A stretch of 64,000 nucleotides of DNA, from positions 2,542,001 to 2,606,000 of the forward strand of contig NC_085850.1 in assembly GCF_020906515.1 (NCBI RefSeq), given 5' to 3'. The notes under the pieces are model-generated. The model ran no database searches, had not been told where the DNA came from, and was given only the letters and a program-made list of their open reading frames with translations. This DNA comes from Vanrija pseudolonga. Lineage: Eukaryota > Basidiomycota > Tremellomycetes > Trichosporonales > Trichosporonaceae. Shown piece by piece: positions 33,779 to 46,139 of this stretch; the first letter of the stretch is position 1; each line of letters begins with the position of its first letter. A program made the position numbers and the translations under genes.

Positions 33779-34564
33779 CTAGTAGCCACCGCGGCCACGG
33801 CTGCTGAACCCACCACGGCCACCACCGCCGCCACCGCGCGAGAAACCGCCGCCGCGGCCACCGCCACCGCCGCCGCGCGAGAATCCACCACCACGGCCAC
33901 CACCGCCGCCGCGGCCACCGAAGCCACCACGTCCGCGGGGAGCACCACGGCCGCCCGAGGCACCACCGCGTCCGCGCTTGACCTTGGGGCCAGCGGGCGC
34001 CTTGGGCTTGGGGAGGAATCGCTCTAATGGGAGCAGCTTGTCGCCGCCAATGTAGACTTTGTCGTCCTTCTTGAAGCTGGACGCGAGCATGCCCTGCTCC
34101 ATCTTGACGGTGAAGTAGACCTCGTTGATGGGGCCGAGGATCTCGTCAATCTTGCCAATCTGTGTCTTGTTGTTGAGGTAGATGGGCGCGTTGAAGTAGG
34201 GAATCTTGGTGGGCTCGGTGAGCGAGCAGAGCATCTCGGACTCGACGGGGTGGATGAAGGAGCCGATCTCTGCGGGGTCGTGTCAGCGGTGTGCGGCGGG
34301 GCCTCAGCGTGCGGGAGCACGGAAACGCACCGAGAACAGTGTCGGGAGGGCCGTACGACTGGGTGAAGCCACCGCGTCCGCCGCCACGGCCTGGAGAGTA
34401 TCAGTATCGTTGTGATCGGCATCACTCGGCACAGGGGTCGCAAGACAACCAAATCGCGCCAGCTGGCCCCACTCACCACCGCCACGGCCGCCAAAGCCAC
34501 CGCGTCCACCACCACGACCGCCGCGGTCGCCGCCGCCTCGGGAGAATCCGCCGCGTCCGCTCAT
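33779..34564 (-). CDS. GAR1: H/ACA snoRNP protein Gar1
   Basis: Gar1 is a core protein of H/ACA small nucleolar RNPs that direct pseudouridylation of rRNA in the nucleolus. Exons on the minus strand are 34564-34477, 34390-34331 and 34269-33779, giving 212 residues. An N-terminal RGG-rich tail (about 45 residues) precedes the central Gar1 domain, which contains [20 protein letters not shown]-like [20 protein letters not shown] and [20 protein letters not shown]-terminal RGG tail of about 75 residues follows. The two RGG tails around one small barrel are typical. It shares a 269-base divergent promoter with GWT1. Confidence 0.96.
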
Positions 34565-34833
34565 TGTTGTTGTCGGTGTTGTCGGGGTAAGTCTGGTGGT
34601 GTCGACAGGTGGTGTGGTGGTGATGTAGCACTTTACAACGGTCAAAGTTCTGAATTTCAAGGCGGAGGGTCACGTGACAGCATCCAGGTGTCCAGCCTTT
34701 TTTTCTCGTCCTTTTTATTTGTTTTCTCCGGGCACTCCGGGGACGCGAATGAGTTTATGACGTGGGTGCCATTTCGCGATCGGAAACGTGTTGTTGCTCG
34801 ATCACACTCGACTTGCAAGTCCCCCAGACCCCA
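34565..34833. promoter_or_regulatory. Divergent promoter GAR1-GWT1
   Basis: Only 269 bases separate the two start codons. The middle (34690-34735) has T-rich blocks unlike the surrounding GC-rich DNA. A shared, bidirectional promoter is likely by position; no specific factor site is claimed. Confidence 0.6.
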
Positions 34834-36622
34834 ATGTCCAGCTACAAGGAGGCCAAGGAGGCCTTTGTGGCGGACAATCCGGGATCATCAGTGTTCCACG
34901 TGAGCGCAGTGAGCGCGGCGGCGTTCGTAAGTTGTTCTTTCTCTGCCGCAGCTGACGCCAGACCGCGTACGCGCTGTACGCGCTCGCGGCGCGCCGGTAC
35001 CGCAGCCCGACCATGGACTGGGTGACCATGGTCCTGCCGACGCTGCTCGCCGTGACGACGTTTGCGGACCGCGTGCTGCTGCTCAACGGCGCGATGGCCG
35101 CCGCCGCCGTGCTCCTGTGGCTCGGCGCGCCGGTCCCGCAACCGCCGCCAAAGCCCAAGGGCCAGTGGCTCGACGAGTCCGACTCGGACGAGGACGCAGA
35201 GCCGCTGTCCCCTGGCCCCCGCTCGCCCCTCGTATCCGGCGTCAAGCTCCCAAGCCAGGTCGTCGCTGAGAGCTTGGCACAGGCGCGCGCCTCGGCCTCG
35301 GGGTCGTCGCCGACGAGCCTCCAGCCCCCGATCGAGCCCCGCCGCCGGCGCAGCCCGAGCCCGACGTCCCCAGTCCACACGATTGATATTGCGTCGGCAC
35401 CCGCGTCGCCCAAACCCGCGGCACCGCGCACGGACCGCGCGGTGCCGAAGCTCGCCGTGCCGCGCCCCTCCGAGCGCACGGCCCGCGGGGACACGCTACT
35501 CCCGTTCCTCTCGGTGTACCGCGCGCACATGATGCTCATGACGGTGCACGCCATCCTCGCGGTCGACTTTCCCGTGTTCCCTCGCGTACTGGGCAAGTGC
35601 GAGAACTTTGGCACGAGTCTCATGGACATCGGCGTCGGCAGCTTCGTGTTCAGCCTCGGCATTGTGTCAAGCAGAACATTCTCCCCAAGGTCGGGTAGGA
35701 GGCGGTGGATCCCGGCCCTGGTCGGGGCGCTGCGCCGAGCCGCTCCAGTCCTCGCCCTCGGATTCATTCGTCTCCTCATGGTCAAGGGGTCCGAGTATCC
35801 AGAGCACTTGACGGAGTATGGCGTCCACTGGAACTTCTTCTTCACTCTTGGGCTGGTGCCGGCGTTGGCGACGGCGCTGCTCCCTCTGCGGCGATTCCTG
35901 CGCTGGACAACGATCGGGCTGCTGCTAACAGCGGGTAGGTGTTAGACTCGACGTCGTGAACGACTAACACCCCAGTGCAACAGCTTGTGCTCAGCAACAC
36001 CGGCCTGCAGACCTTCCTCCTCTCCGCCGCCCGCCCAGGACTCCTCGGCGAGAACAAGGAGGGTATCGCCAGCATGCCCGGCTACGGCGCCATCTTCCTC
36101 CTCGGCCTGTCGGCAGGCGACAAGGTCCTCCGCGTGTCTGCGCCGCCCAAGGCAGACGAGGACGGCGGCGGACGACGTCTCAGCTCACAGCAGCTGTCCG
36201 AGCGCGCAACCCGACGCAAGACGCAGCTCGCGTTCGAGCTCGTATCCTACGCGACCATCTCGTGGGCTGCCCTCGCGCTCTCGTACGCCCTCGGTATCGA
36301 GGTCTCGCGCCGCTTCGCCAACCTCCCCTACGTCGTCTGGACGGTCGCGTACAACACGACCGCGCTCGCCCTGTACCTCGCCATCGAGCTCTGGCTCTTC
36401 CCCCCCGCAAGCGTCGCGCCGCCCTGCCCGCCCCTCCTCGACGCCATCAACCGGAACGGCCTCGTCGTCTTCCTCGTCGCCAACCTCCTCACGGGCCTCA
36501 TCAACGTGTCCATGCAGACCATGTACGCTGGCACGTTTGTGTCCATGACCATCCTCACAGCGTACAGTGCTGGCGTAAGTGCGTTTGCCTGGGCGATCCG
36601 GGGCCATAGAATAAAGCTTTAG
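34834..36622 (+). CDS. GWT1: GPI-anchor inositol acyltransferase Gwt1 (PIG-W family)
   Basis: Gwt1 acylates the inositol of GlcN-PI in the endoplasmic reticulum, an early step of GPI-anchor synthesis needed for wall mannoproteins. Exons 34834-34926, 34962-35934 and 35976-36622 give 570 residues. The start MSSYKEAKEAFVADNPGSS matches the family N-terminus. Many hydrophobic membrane segments follow. FLSVYRAHMMLMTVHAILAVDFPVFPR and CENFGTSLMDIGVGSFVFSLG are conserved signature stretches, as is YGVHWNFFFTLG. The segment from about 95 to 200 is a Pro/Ser-rich cytosolic-type loop, longer than I would expect for the family. The first intron (34927-34961) is only 35 nt. The convergent neighbour is 116 bases away. 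Confidence 0.95.
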
Positions 36623-36738
36623 ATGTGTATAAATGGGAAGTGTTTCGCACCGCTCCCCGCGTTCCTATCAATGCATACTTGTACAGTAAATGAATCGTAC
36701 ATGCTACAGAGCTGAGAGACCAAGACGAGGAGACCAAA

Positions 36739-39700
36739 CTATAAGCGTAAGCCCTCTGGGTTGGTGGCAAAGACGTTTCGAGAGAGCGGGGCACGCGACT
36801 GTGGGTGTGGCGAAGCCTTTGGTGTTCCCCGAGACTGTGGGTATGGCGACGCCTTCTGCGCGGCCAGGCGGTCGTGGTACATCTTCTCGGCTGGTGTCAA
36901 GAACGGTCCAGGCTTGGGCTTGTCCGTCGTCTTGTCGCCAATGGAGCGGCGAGCAAGTGTCTTGGCGTTCAGCGATCTCGCAGCGCTCAGCGGTTGCCGC
37001 GCCACTGATGGAGCCGGCGACTGGCCCAGCGAGAATGCCTGCACGCGCACCTCGGTGGGGAGCCGGGGCTCCTCGTCTTCCTCTCGGGTGCGCTTGCTGC
37101 GCTGGGACGGTGTACCAGGCTGCGACGTCGGAGGCGAGTGCTTGGACGCAGACGGCGGCTCGAAGGCATTGAACTCGCGCACACGGGGGTTGGGCGTGAA
37201 GGACACCTGGCGTGCGGGTGAGGCTGCTGCCCGCGCCGGGGACTGGAAGGCAATGGCGGGTTGGGCGGCGGCAGCGGGTGCTACCTTGACCGGAACTGCC
37301 GGTGAAGCCGAGGCCTCCTTTGCAGGAGACAGCTGCGACATGGTCGTCCTCATCGTCTCGATCTCCTTGACAAGGGCCTTGTTCTGGCGATCGAGCTTGT
37401 CCGCGCGCTTCTGAACCTTCGACAGGTTCTTGCGCAGGTCCGCCTCCTTGTCGTCGGCGTCTTCGACCTCCTGTACCTTGGAGGAAAGAGACTCCATTGT
37501 GCCTGCTAGGTCAGCTGTGAGGGGGACTCCGAACATACGCTTCAAGTCTTCGTCGAGCTCGTCTACGGTCTGTTGCAGCTTGGCAACCTGCTTCTCGAGG
37601 CGCTCCACCTCCCCAGACTTGTTGTCAGAAGCACGCTGGGCGGAGGTCGCCTGCTCCTCCGAGGCGGTCATTTGCTCCCTCACACCGGCAAGGCGCTGTA
37701 AGAGGTCCTTCTGCTGCTTCTCCATGAAGGCCAGGCGAGATGACGACTGCTTGTTCTCCTGCTGGGCCGCGTCGTGGGCAGCCTGGACACGGGCAACGTC
37801 CTCCTCCGTTTGAGAGACCAAGGCCTGTGCCGCCTCCAGTTCAGATCGGACAGCGGCGTGCTCCTTCTCAAAGTCCTCAAAGGCCTCCACGGTTTGGTCG
37901 AGTTCATGCTGAAGCGCCGCATGGTTCTCTTGCGCAGCCTCGAGCTCCGCAGCGAGTTCCTCGACACGGGCAGACGATTCCTCCTTCGCTGAAGTAGCTT
38001 CGGCGAACTGGGCCTCGATGTCGGTAAGAGCGCCTTGAAGCTCAGCGACTTCGCTTCGCGACGCCTCCAGATCCCCGGCGGCGGTCTGCACCAAAGCACG
38101 AGCCTCGTCGCGCTCCTGCTTCGCATGTGACAACTCCACACGAAGCTCGTCGAGATTGGACGACCAGGACGCGATGTCGCTCTGCGCAGCGGTAACGCGA
38201 GCGGCGTACTCTGCCGCCTGCTCATCCGCCTCCTTGCGGGCTTCCGCCAGCTGTCGGTTGAGATCCGCCACAGCAGCTTCATGCTCCGTGTCCGAAGCAG
38301 ACAACCGCTGGTCCCTGGCTTGAAGCTCGCTCTCCATGGCGGCAACTCGTCCCTCGAGCTCGACGCGGGTACGCTCCTCAGATGCCTCAAGCTCGTCCAC
38401 CTTCTTCTCAGCCAGGATCGACCGGGCCTCGGCTTCTTCAAGGAGCTTGCGGGCGGCGGCGAGCTCCTGACGGGTCTGGTCGGCACCGGAAGTCTGCTCT
38501 AGCAGGGTAGACCGCTCGTTCTCCAGAGTGTCAACCTTGGCCAGGGCATTCTTGAAGGCCTTGCTTGCGGTTGTGGCGCGGCGGGCGGCGGCAGCGGCTG
38601 CGTGACTCTGAATCGCCAGTGCGATCACGAAGGTTCCGAACTCCTTGTTGGAAGCAGCAACCAGCTTCTGAATCTCGCCAGTGGCAGAAGCGAGCTTCGC
38701 TTCAAATTCTTTGCTGTTGTGCTCAAGCTGGTCGTGCTCATCTTCCAGGTCCTTTGCGGTCTTGACTGCGGCAACTATCAAGGCGTCGCGCTCTTGAACA
38801 GCGAAGGCGAGCTGCTCAGAGAGGCCGTCACGCTCTGTCTTGACGTCGTCGAACGTTGCTTGAAGGGCGTTGATCTCCTGCTTAAGCTCGGCCACGCGGG
38901 CAGTCTTCTCCTCTACCAGCGCCGACTCGTGGCCCTGCTGAGCAGTCTGGGCAGTCTCGAGTTGAGCCTGGGCGGCAGCAAGGTCCTTCTTGAGGATGTC
39001 GTTCTCCTCGTTCAGATCCTTGAGGCTCTCTTCCGCTACGGACAAGTTCATGTCCTTCTTCTTCGCTTCCGCGGTAAGAGCCTTGATCGCCTCTGAGAAC
39101 CGTCAGTAACGATCCCGTCTTCTGCTACTACTCACGCTCTCTCCTCTTGATCTTGCCGTGCAACGTCTGGAGGTACTCCTTCTGGCTTTCAGAAGACTCT
39201 GAGCCAGCAGCCGAAACGATGAGCTCGGCAATGCGCTCCTCGGCACGGCGTCGCTTCTCCTTCTCCTCCTCGACTGACGACTGAAGCTGAGAAACAGTGG
39301 CGTCATGTTCAGCGGTTGCCTGCTTCGCCTTGTCCTCGAGCTCTGCCACACGGGATTCGGCGTCGTTGAGCTTCTGCTGGATGGCGTCGCGCTCAGATCC
39401 AATCTGGACCAGTTGCGCCTCAACCTCGGCAAGTCGCTCGACGTTGGTGGTGTCCTCCTCAAGTCCCTTCGCGCGGTCTTGCAACGACTGATGCTCGGCA
39501 GCAAGGGCATCGTGCTGGGCAACCAGGGCGCCATGCTCAGCTGACCGCCGCGACAGGTCCTCCTGAGCAGCGCGAAGCGCGTCGTTGGCTGCGTCACGAG
39601 CTTCGGTCGCCGCCTGGACGGCAAAGCGCTGCTCGTGCTGCACAAACGACAGCTGCCCGCTCAGCTCGTTACGCTCTTGACGGAGCCGTTGGATCTTGTT

Positions 39701-41947
39701 GATCATGAGGCTCATACGGTTGTCGTCAACCGGCTCTGGTGCCTTCAAGAGGTCGATCTCCGTCGTCTTGGCCGCGAAGGTAGCAATCGTCGGGGTGTTG
39801 GCGCCAGACATGCGGCTGGACAGCTCTTCCTCCAGTGCGAGAAGACGAGATTGAGTCGCCTTCTGGTCCGAGAGAGCGCGAGCAAGGTCATCCTTCACAA
39901 TCCTGGCGTTGTCAGCTAACGACCCAGGCCCGGAAGCTCACCTCAGCTCGTCGTCCTTCTCCTGGAAATCGGTCTTGGCCGTCTCCAGTGCTCGGTTCAA
40001 CGAACGCTCCAGCTCCACAAGCTCCGCCTGCTGCGCCTCAACCGTGTCCTGGCTCGCGGCAAGGCTCTCACGAGTTGACGCCAGCTGCGCGACGGCATCT
40101 TCAGAGTCGCGAACCTTGGACTCAAGGTCCTCGACCTGCTGCTGAAGCTCATGGACCAGTCGCTGAGCGTCTGCATGCTCTTGCTGCAGGCCAGCAAGAG
40201 CCTCGGTCGATTCTTTGAGAGCGGCTAGGTCGGCAACCACAGACTGGTGCTTCTCCTCGAGAGCGGCGAGGGCAGCCTCCTTCTCCTGAACGAGAGCCTT
40301 GGCGGCATCCTCGTTCTGAGCGGCAGTCGAGAGCTGCTCTTTGGTCGAAGACAAGGACTCCTCGATCTGGGCAATCTTCTCGCGAGACGCCTCGGCCTCT
40401 GCGCTGAGCTCGCTAAGCTGAGTCTCAAGACTAGCCAAGGCGGCGCGAACGGTGCCTGCGTCAGCTGCCGATGTCTCCGCAGACGCTGCGGCAGCCTAGT
40501 CGTCAGCACTGTCCGGATCCATTCCACCCACCACAAGGTCGGCGCGAAGCTGCTCGACAACGTGTTGCTCCTTCTCCAGGTCCTCCTTGGACGCCGCGAG
40601 CTCCGTCGTGGCAAGCGACAAGGCCTTCTCAGCCTCCTCAGCGGCCTTGGAGGCCACGTCTTGCTTCTCAGACAACGCCGCAAGCTGCTCCTCCAAGTCC
40701 TTGAGGCGGGAGTCTGAGCCGGCACCAGATCCAGGAGTGGCCGCGCGAAGCTCCTCAATCTCCTCCTGCGCATCGTTAAGGTCGAGCTGGAGGTTCTCAA
40801 TCTCGCGGTCCTTGGCGTCGGCGCGGCGAAGCGCCGCCTTGAGCTCCCGTTGGAGGTGGTGGGATGCACCCACAGCCGCGGGGCGGGCAGCCGCAAGCTG
40901 ACCCTCGAGGTCCTCGATCGTAGCCTTGAGTTCGTCGACGTCGTCCGAACCCTGGCTGGCGGCCTGTAGTCTGGCGATCTCCTCCTCCTTTGCCGCGACG
41001 TCCGCCTCGAGCGTTGTCGCCCGCGCGAGCGCCTCGTTGAGCTGGCGCAAGGTTCTCTCGGCCTCCTTCGACGGCTTGGGCACACCCCTGCCAGCCGACT
41101 GCAGCTCATACGTCAGGTCGTCGATGCGGTCGTTGAGCTCCTCGGTCTCCTTCTTCAGCTTCTTCTCGAGCGCCATCTTCTCGTTGACGGCCTTGTCGCG
41201 CTCCCTGCTGACAGATGCAAGCTGGGCCTTGACGCCGTCGATCTGGGACGTCAAGGCCTGGGACGAACCGCGAGCGGCATCCAGCTGCGACGTGAGGTCG
41301 TGCACCTGTCCCGAGCTCATTGACGATGAGCGCCTGCGGCCGCTGCGGGCACCCGGTGACGGGATCCCAGTAGTCCGAGAAGCCTACAGTCAGCGCCATC
41401 ACGACCCCCGACTCACCACTGCGCGTGCTTGCGCCAGCTCCGACTCCTTGCGGTGCAGCTCCTTCTCCATCGCCTTCACTCTCGCGGCGAGCTTGGCATC
41501 CGCGGCTGAATGCGAGCCGGCCGACGAGGACGCGCACTCGAGATCATACTCGACCCGCTTGAGGTCACGCTCCAGGCCTGCCGATTTGTCTGTCTCGATG
41601 CGCAGCCGCGTCTCGAAGTTGGACACGTTGAGCCGCAGCTGCGCGAGTTCATGGTTGGCTTCTCGCAGCGCTGCGTCGGCCTTGTTCGCTCGCTCCTCCT
41701 CGGCGTTGGCCTGCGGTGTCAGCTGCGTGCGGGACGAAGCAGCCTAACAAACCCTATCTCTCTCGTAGTCGGCAATACGGGTCGACTCCTTGACCTGCAC
41801 CTCGTGCTTCTTGACATCACTCTCGAGCACTGAGAGACGGGCGTCTGCGGCCAAGTCAGCATCACACACCCGCTCGGACCCACCCTGCGCAGTGGTCCGC
41901 TGCTTCAGCGCCCTGTTCTCCCGCTCGAGCGGGTCTTCGCCAAACAT
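36739..41947 (-). CDS. Giant coiled-coil protein (about 1669 residues), function unknown
   Basis: Six exons on the minus strand fit: 41947-41753, 41710-41417, 41383-40528, 40485-39942, 39902-39136 and 39092-36739. They sum to 5010 nt (a multiple of three). The junction near 40486-40527 is the least certain: two donor/acceptor pairs keep the frame. Residues ~55-1450 are almost continuous heptad-type coiled coil, rich in Glu, Ala, Leu, Gln and Lys. It is broken by a short basic/Ser segment (SGRRRSSSMSSGQVHDL) near residue 180 and a conserved-looking non-coil insert around RMSLMINKIQRLRQERNELS. The last ~200 residues are disordered, Pro/Ser-rich and basic (RSKRTREED, many SP and TP sites). The build is like spindle-pole, nuclear-basket (Mlp/TPR) or Golgi tether proteins, but I recognise no diagnostic motif. 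Confidence 0.8.
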
Positions 41948-42233
41948 GCTGAACGGCGAGACCGGTGCTGTGGTAGGTAGAGAGGCTGTTGGGTTGTTGT
42001 GTGTTGATGGTGTAGCAGAGCGCCGAAATCAGGCGCGTGAAGTGGGTTGTTTACGTTTGAAACTGGCTGAAGTCACGGAAGTATTTTTCATCACCCAGCA
42101 GCAGTAGCCCTTCTGATGGACGATGAGGTAGACACTGACAACTGTTTCATGCATTACAAGAATCTACGTTCAACAAGACATGCGGAGCATGTTCGGGGGT
42201 AACAACAGAATGGAGAGACTGGTCGTTAAAAGT

Positions 42234-44071
42234 TTAGATTCTCTCCGGCTCGGCCGCCGCAACAGCGACCGCGGCCTCTTCCTCCTCGAGGGCCTCGACG
42301 GCCTTGACCTCCGCCGCCACGGTAGCCACCGTAGCCAGAGCCACGGCCTCTTCGGCGGCCTGCTTCCTCTCAGCGGCTTTCAACCGCTCGATCGCCGCGC
42401 GCGTGGTGGACCGTCTCGACTCCCACACCTTCATGGTCTTGGGGAGCAGGTGCTGGATTGCCTGGAAGGTATCAGCATCGCCCATGCCGACCCACACTCA
42501 CCTCCTGCCGCGCCTGGCTTGTCGGGTGCGTGCGCAGCAGCTGCAGCCTGTTCTCAATGGACACGCTCTGCCCCATGCGTTGTGCGTCCTCCTCGACGCA
42601 GGCCATCAGCCCCCACAGGTCGAGCATCGCGCGCGGGTCATACCCCGCGATAGCCATCAACTCGAGGCCGACGGCGTCCGCCTCCTCCTCCAGCTTGCGC
42701 GAGTAGGCGCGCTGCGCGACGACGTCATTGAGCCAGTTGATGAACATTCCCGCAGAGTCGGTGATGCTGTGGTCAGCGGGGTCGCAAGGTAGCCTCACAA
42801 TGGGAAGGAGATGGTCAGCGCGAACGAGATGCCACGGAGCACGTCGAAGGCGACCGCCGCCACGTTGAGGAACTGGGATCAGCGCCGCCACAAGGAACAC
42901 CTACTCCAAGGTTCTCCACTGCGTGCCGCTGTGCGACGTGGGCAATCTCGTGAGACAGCACTGCAGCGAGCATAGTGTCGTCTTTTGGCAGGGTGTCAAG
43001 CAGGCCAGTGTAAATAAACAAATCCTTGGACGGCAGCGCGAAGGCGTTCAGCTGTGGCTGTGGCACGTCAGCCCCTCCCCCACCCATCCCCAACCCACAT
43101 GATCAATAATGTAGATATTCCAGTCCGCCGACTCCATGTTCTTGAGGGGGTTCTGCGACTGGGGCCGGAAAGGCATGTACGCCGAGTGTGCCGTTGCGCT
43201 GGGCTCGAAGCGCGCCATTCGGCCACTATAGTCCCCAAAGCGCTCCTCGCGCTCGTTCATGGAGCGCGCAAAGTCCTCTTTGGGGGGCCACGCCGCGCCC
43301 GAGACGATATGCTTGTCCTGCTCCTCGAGCGCGGTGATGATGCGCGCCGTCACGCGCTCGACTTGCCGGCTGCGCGGGTCGTCGGGCGGGAGGAGCAGCG
43401 GCCCCTCGTGCATGAGCACCTCTTTGTGTCTGCGCCGTTAGCCCCACCTTGACATGATACCCACTTGCGATGCGACCACGCCAGCTCCTCGCGCTCGCCC
43501 ATCAGCAGGAGGCGCCAGCGCCCCGTCCGCGGGTCTTGGTTCAGCCCGAGCGCGAGGACGATGCAGAACGCGAAGATCTGGAGCAGTCAGCGGCTTGAGG
43601 CGCCAGCACTACCCACCGGCACCTGGATCAGAATCCACGCTGTGCGCTTGTACTTCTTCCACAGCCTTGCGTCAGCCCGCGCACGCCCACGACGACCCAC
43701 TTGTACCGGAACACGAAGGGCAGGAAGAGGAGTGAGAAGCGCGTGACGTTCAGCAGGCCGCTCTTGATGGCCGGGATGGAGAGGAAGAAGACGTCCCGCC
43801 GCGGCTTGGACGTGTGCAGCGCGCGGAGGAGGATGGCCGACTGCAAGAGGGAGGAAGGTGGGACGCGCGGCGTCGTCGCCGTTACTGCTCTTGTTGTTAT
43901 CCGCGTCGCGGGCCTTATCAGTGGCGATGGCGACGGTGGCGGCCTAGGTGGCAACCCCGCCAACGTGCGCACGGGCCCGGTGACTCCAGTTGGCCGCCGC
44001 GGCGCCGCTGCTGCTGTTGGTCCTCGCGCGGCGTTGAGCCACCATGCTCGCACCCCTGATGGTGGACGCAT
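42234..44071 (-). CDS. OMA1: OMA1-like mitochondrial inner-membrane metalloprotease
   Basis: Oma1 is an M48-type zinc protease of the mitochondrial inner membrane, active in stress processing of inner-membrane proteins. Eight exons on the minus strand give 527 residues: 44071-43701, 43665-43617, 43577-43465, 43429-43099, 43057-42905, 42872-42799, 42766-42502 and 42461-42234. The first ~100 residues are Arg/Ala/Pro-rich, a mitochondrial presequence. A hydrophobic segment (ILIQVPIFAFCIVLALGL) is the membrane anchor. The catalytic HExxH is in LSHEIAHVAQRH (about residues 324-328), and the third ligand Glu lies in LEEEADAVGLELMAIAGY. NAFALPSKDLFIYTGLL is typical of the family. The C-terminus ends in an Ala/Glu/Val-rich tail. 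The first intron (43666-43700) is 35 nt with a CAAG acceptor. One acceptor near 43057 could shift by two codons. Confidence 0.94.
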
Positions 44072-44318
44072 GATGAGTGGGCGATGTGATGGTGACGACG
44101 GCGGCGGGTGTCGTCAATGGCGTCACATGTTGGTTGCAGCGGCAACCAACTGCAGCAGCACTAACCGGTCACGCGCAACCCGCAATCCCCACGACTTGGC
44201 ATCCGACGGACGACGCGACTCTCACACACCATCAATCCACCACCCACAACCCACAACACCTGCACACTATCCGCAGCACATTCATGTCACTACACTACAA
44301 CGGCGGCTGGGAGCAGCC

Positions 44319-45773
44319 CTACTCTCCCCGCTGGAGCTTGTCGAGTGCCCGGACGCCCTGCTCGTCCCACTCCTCCTTGGTGACCCAGAAGGCCTCCTGG
44401 CCCTTCATGATGTCAGCGAGCACAGCTCCGCCGAGGAAGACCATGTGTTTCCTGCGAGGGGGGTCCTCGATACGGATCTTGAAGTGCTGTGTGTGTCAGT
44501 GGTATACCATCTCCTGCGACCGGCACCACCCACCTTCAACCTCGAGGTGTCGTTGTTGAGCACGCGCGTCAGGTACAGCTGCTTCATCTCCTTCTCCAGA
44601 CGCGACGGGAAGCCGGGGTACATTGACGAACCGCCCGAGAGCACAATGTGCTTGTAGAGCTCGGAACGGGTGTCGACAGCCGCCTGCTGGATGGTCTGGA
44701 AGAGGAGCTCGGCGACACCGGGCTGCTCAACGTCGACAAGGTGTGGCTGGAACATGCACTCGGGTGCCTCGAAGCGCTCCGAGCCGACCTTGATCACGCG
44801 TCCGTCGGGAAGCTGCAGGTCAGCGCGTTATCACCATCTCCGCACCCACAGTGTAGTTCTCGACCAGCACCGTCGTCTCGTCCGAGAGCTTCTTGTCGAG
44901 GTCGAGGTCGTACGAGGTGAAACAGAGCGCCTCCTTGATACCGCGGACCGTCTCAAAGTCGGCCGTACGCTCAAACGCGTAGCCGCGCATGAGGAGCAGC
45001 TTGATGAGGTACCTCGTCACGTCGCGGCCTGCAACGTCGAGACGGCGGGTGAGGTGGGGGAGCGCGAAACCGTCGTACACTGGCACGATGTGGGTGACAC
45101 CGTCTCCCGAGTCGACAACAACACCGGTCTGCAGACCTGGGGCGTACGTTCAGCGAGCGCCCATCATCACCAACTGCTCATCATCCACTCACCCTGCGCA
45201 TAGAGCGTAAGCACGGCCTGGATGGCGACGTAGATGCCGCCAAACTGGTATCGCTCGAACATGACCTCGGCCATCTTCTCGCGGTTCGCCTTGGGGTTCA
45301 TAGGCGGCTCAGTGAGCAGGATCTTGCGGCCGCGCGTGTCGACCTTGAGCTTCTCGGCGAACGTGTAGTCCCAGAGGTGCATCATGTCGGGCCAGTTCTT
45401 GATGATGCCGTGCTCCATCGGATGTGACATCTGGAGGAACGAGCGGTTCTCGGCCGCCTCGTCGCCGATCATCAGGTCGCGGAGCTGCGAGCTGCCGAGG
45501 CGCTCCTCGGCACGGAGGATTGGCCGTCCGACGACGGACGGGAAGACTGCGGCGGTGTCAGTATGTGCTCGTCATGACTGGTTCGGCGCCGCGCGGCGAC
45601 GTTACGTGTCGTGCGCCGACGCCGACACCAGCGCACTGACCATGCTCGGGAAAGTTGGAGCCAGCCCAGCCGCACTTGACGAACTGAGAATGTCAGCTGC
45701 GTCCAAATCATCCCCGCAGCCAACTCACGCCGGTACCGTTATCCACAACGAGGGGGACGTTCGAGTCGGCCAT
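44319..45773 (-). CDS. ARP2: Actin-related protein 2 (Arp2/3 complex)
   Basis: Arp2 is the actin-like subunit that, with Arp3, nucleates branched actin filaments at cortical patches during endocytosis. Exons on the minus strand are 45773-45729, 45683-45641, 45546-45193, 45136-44850, 44812-44534 and 44486-44319. They give 391 residues, the usual length. Motifs include [18 protein letters not shown] (phosphate 1 loop), [47 protein letters not shown] (phosphate 2), [14 protein letters not shown] (adenosine site) and [26 protein letters not shown] near the end is typical for Arp2. One donor (GTCAGT at 45640) is unusual but needed to keep frame and family match. Confidence 0.97.
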
Positions 45774-46139
45774 GGTGGAGTTGGGTGTGGGGTAGAGGGA
45801 GATGGAGGGGAGCGGAGCGTAGCTCGGGCCGTGGGTGCCACTGGCGTGTCCGTGGATTCGTTAGTCGGCGAGAGTGAGAGTGCACGCGGCGATGTTGCGA
45901 TGCGTCGGCGTCGGTTGATCGATGTAATGTTGAGCAAGCTGCAGCTGGCCACGATGCTGGCGGTGCATGCTGCGACGACGACCATGGACGTCACCGCCTC
46001 CCAGGGCACCCAGGGGGCCATGGTGACGAGGGCCACGACGGCGGGGGTAGCGGCGTTATCCACGTGGCTAGAAGCCTCCACTTCGAGATGTTAGGTGGCG
46101 ACTTGGTGATCGACCTCACTCTCCATCACAAACTACACC
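45774..46139. promoter_or_regulatory. Divergent promoter ARP2-CRIPT
   Basis: These 366 bases separate two divergent starts. An open minus-strand reading across 45725-46081 is Ser/Pro/Thr-rich and I treat it as leader sequence. No named site is seen. Confidence 0.5.

Noticed and set aside
45725-46081. 118-codon minus-strand frame upstream of ARP2
   Set aside because: The ARP2 start at 45773 lies within it in another frame, and the sequence is Ser/Pro/Thr-rich leader-like.
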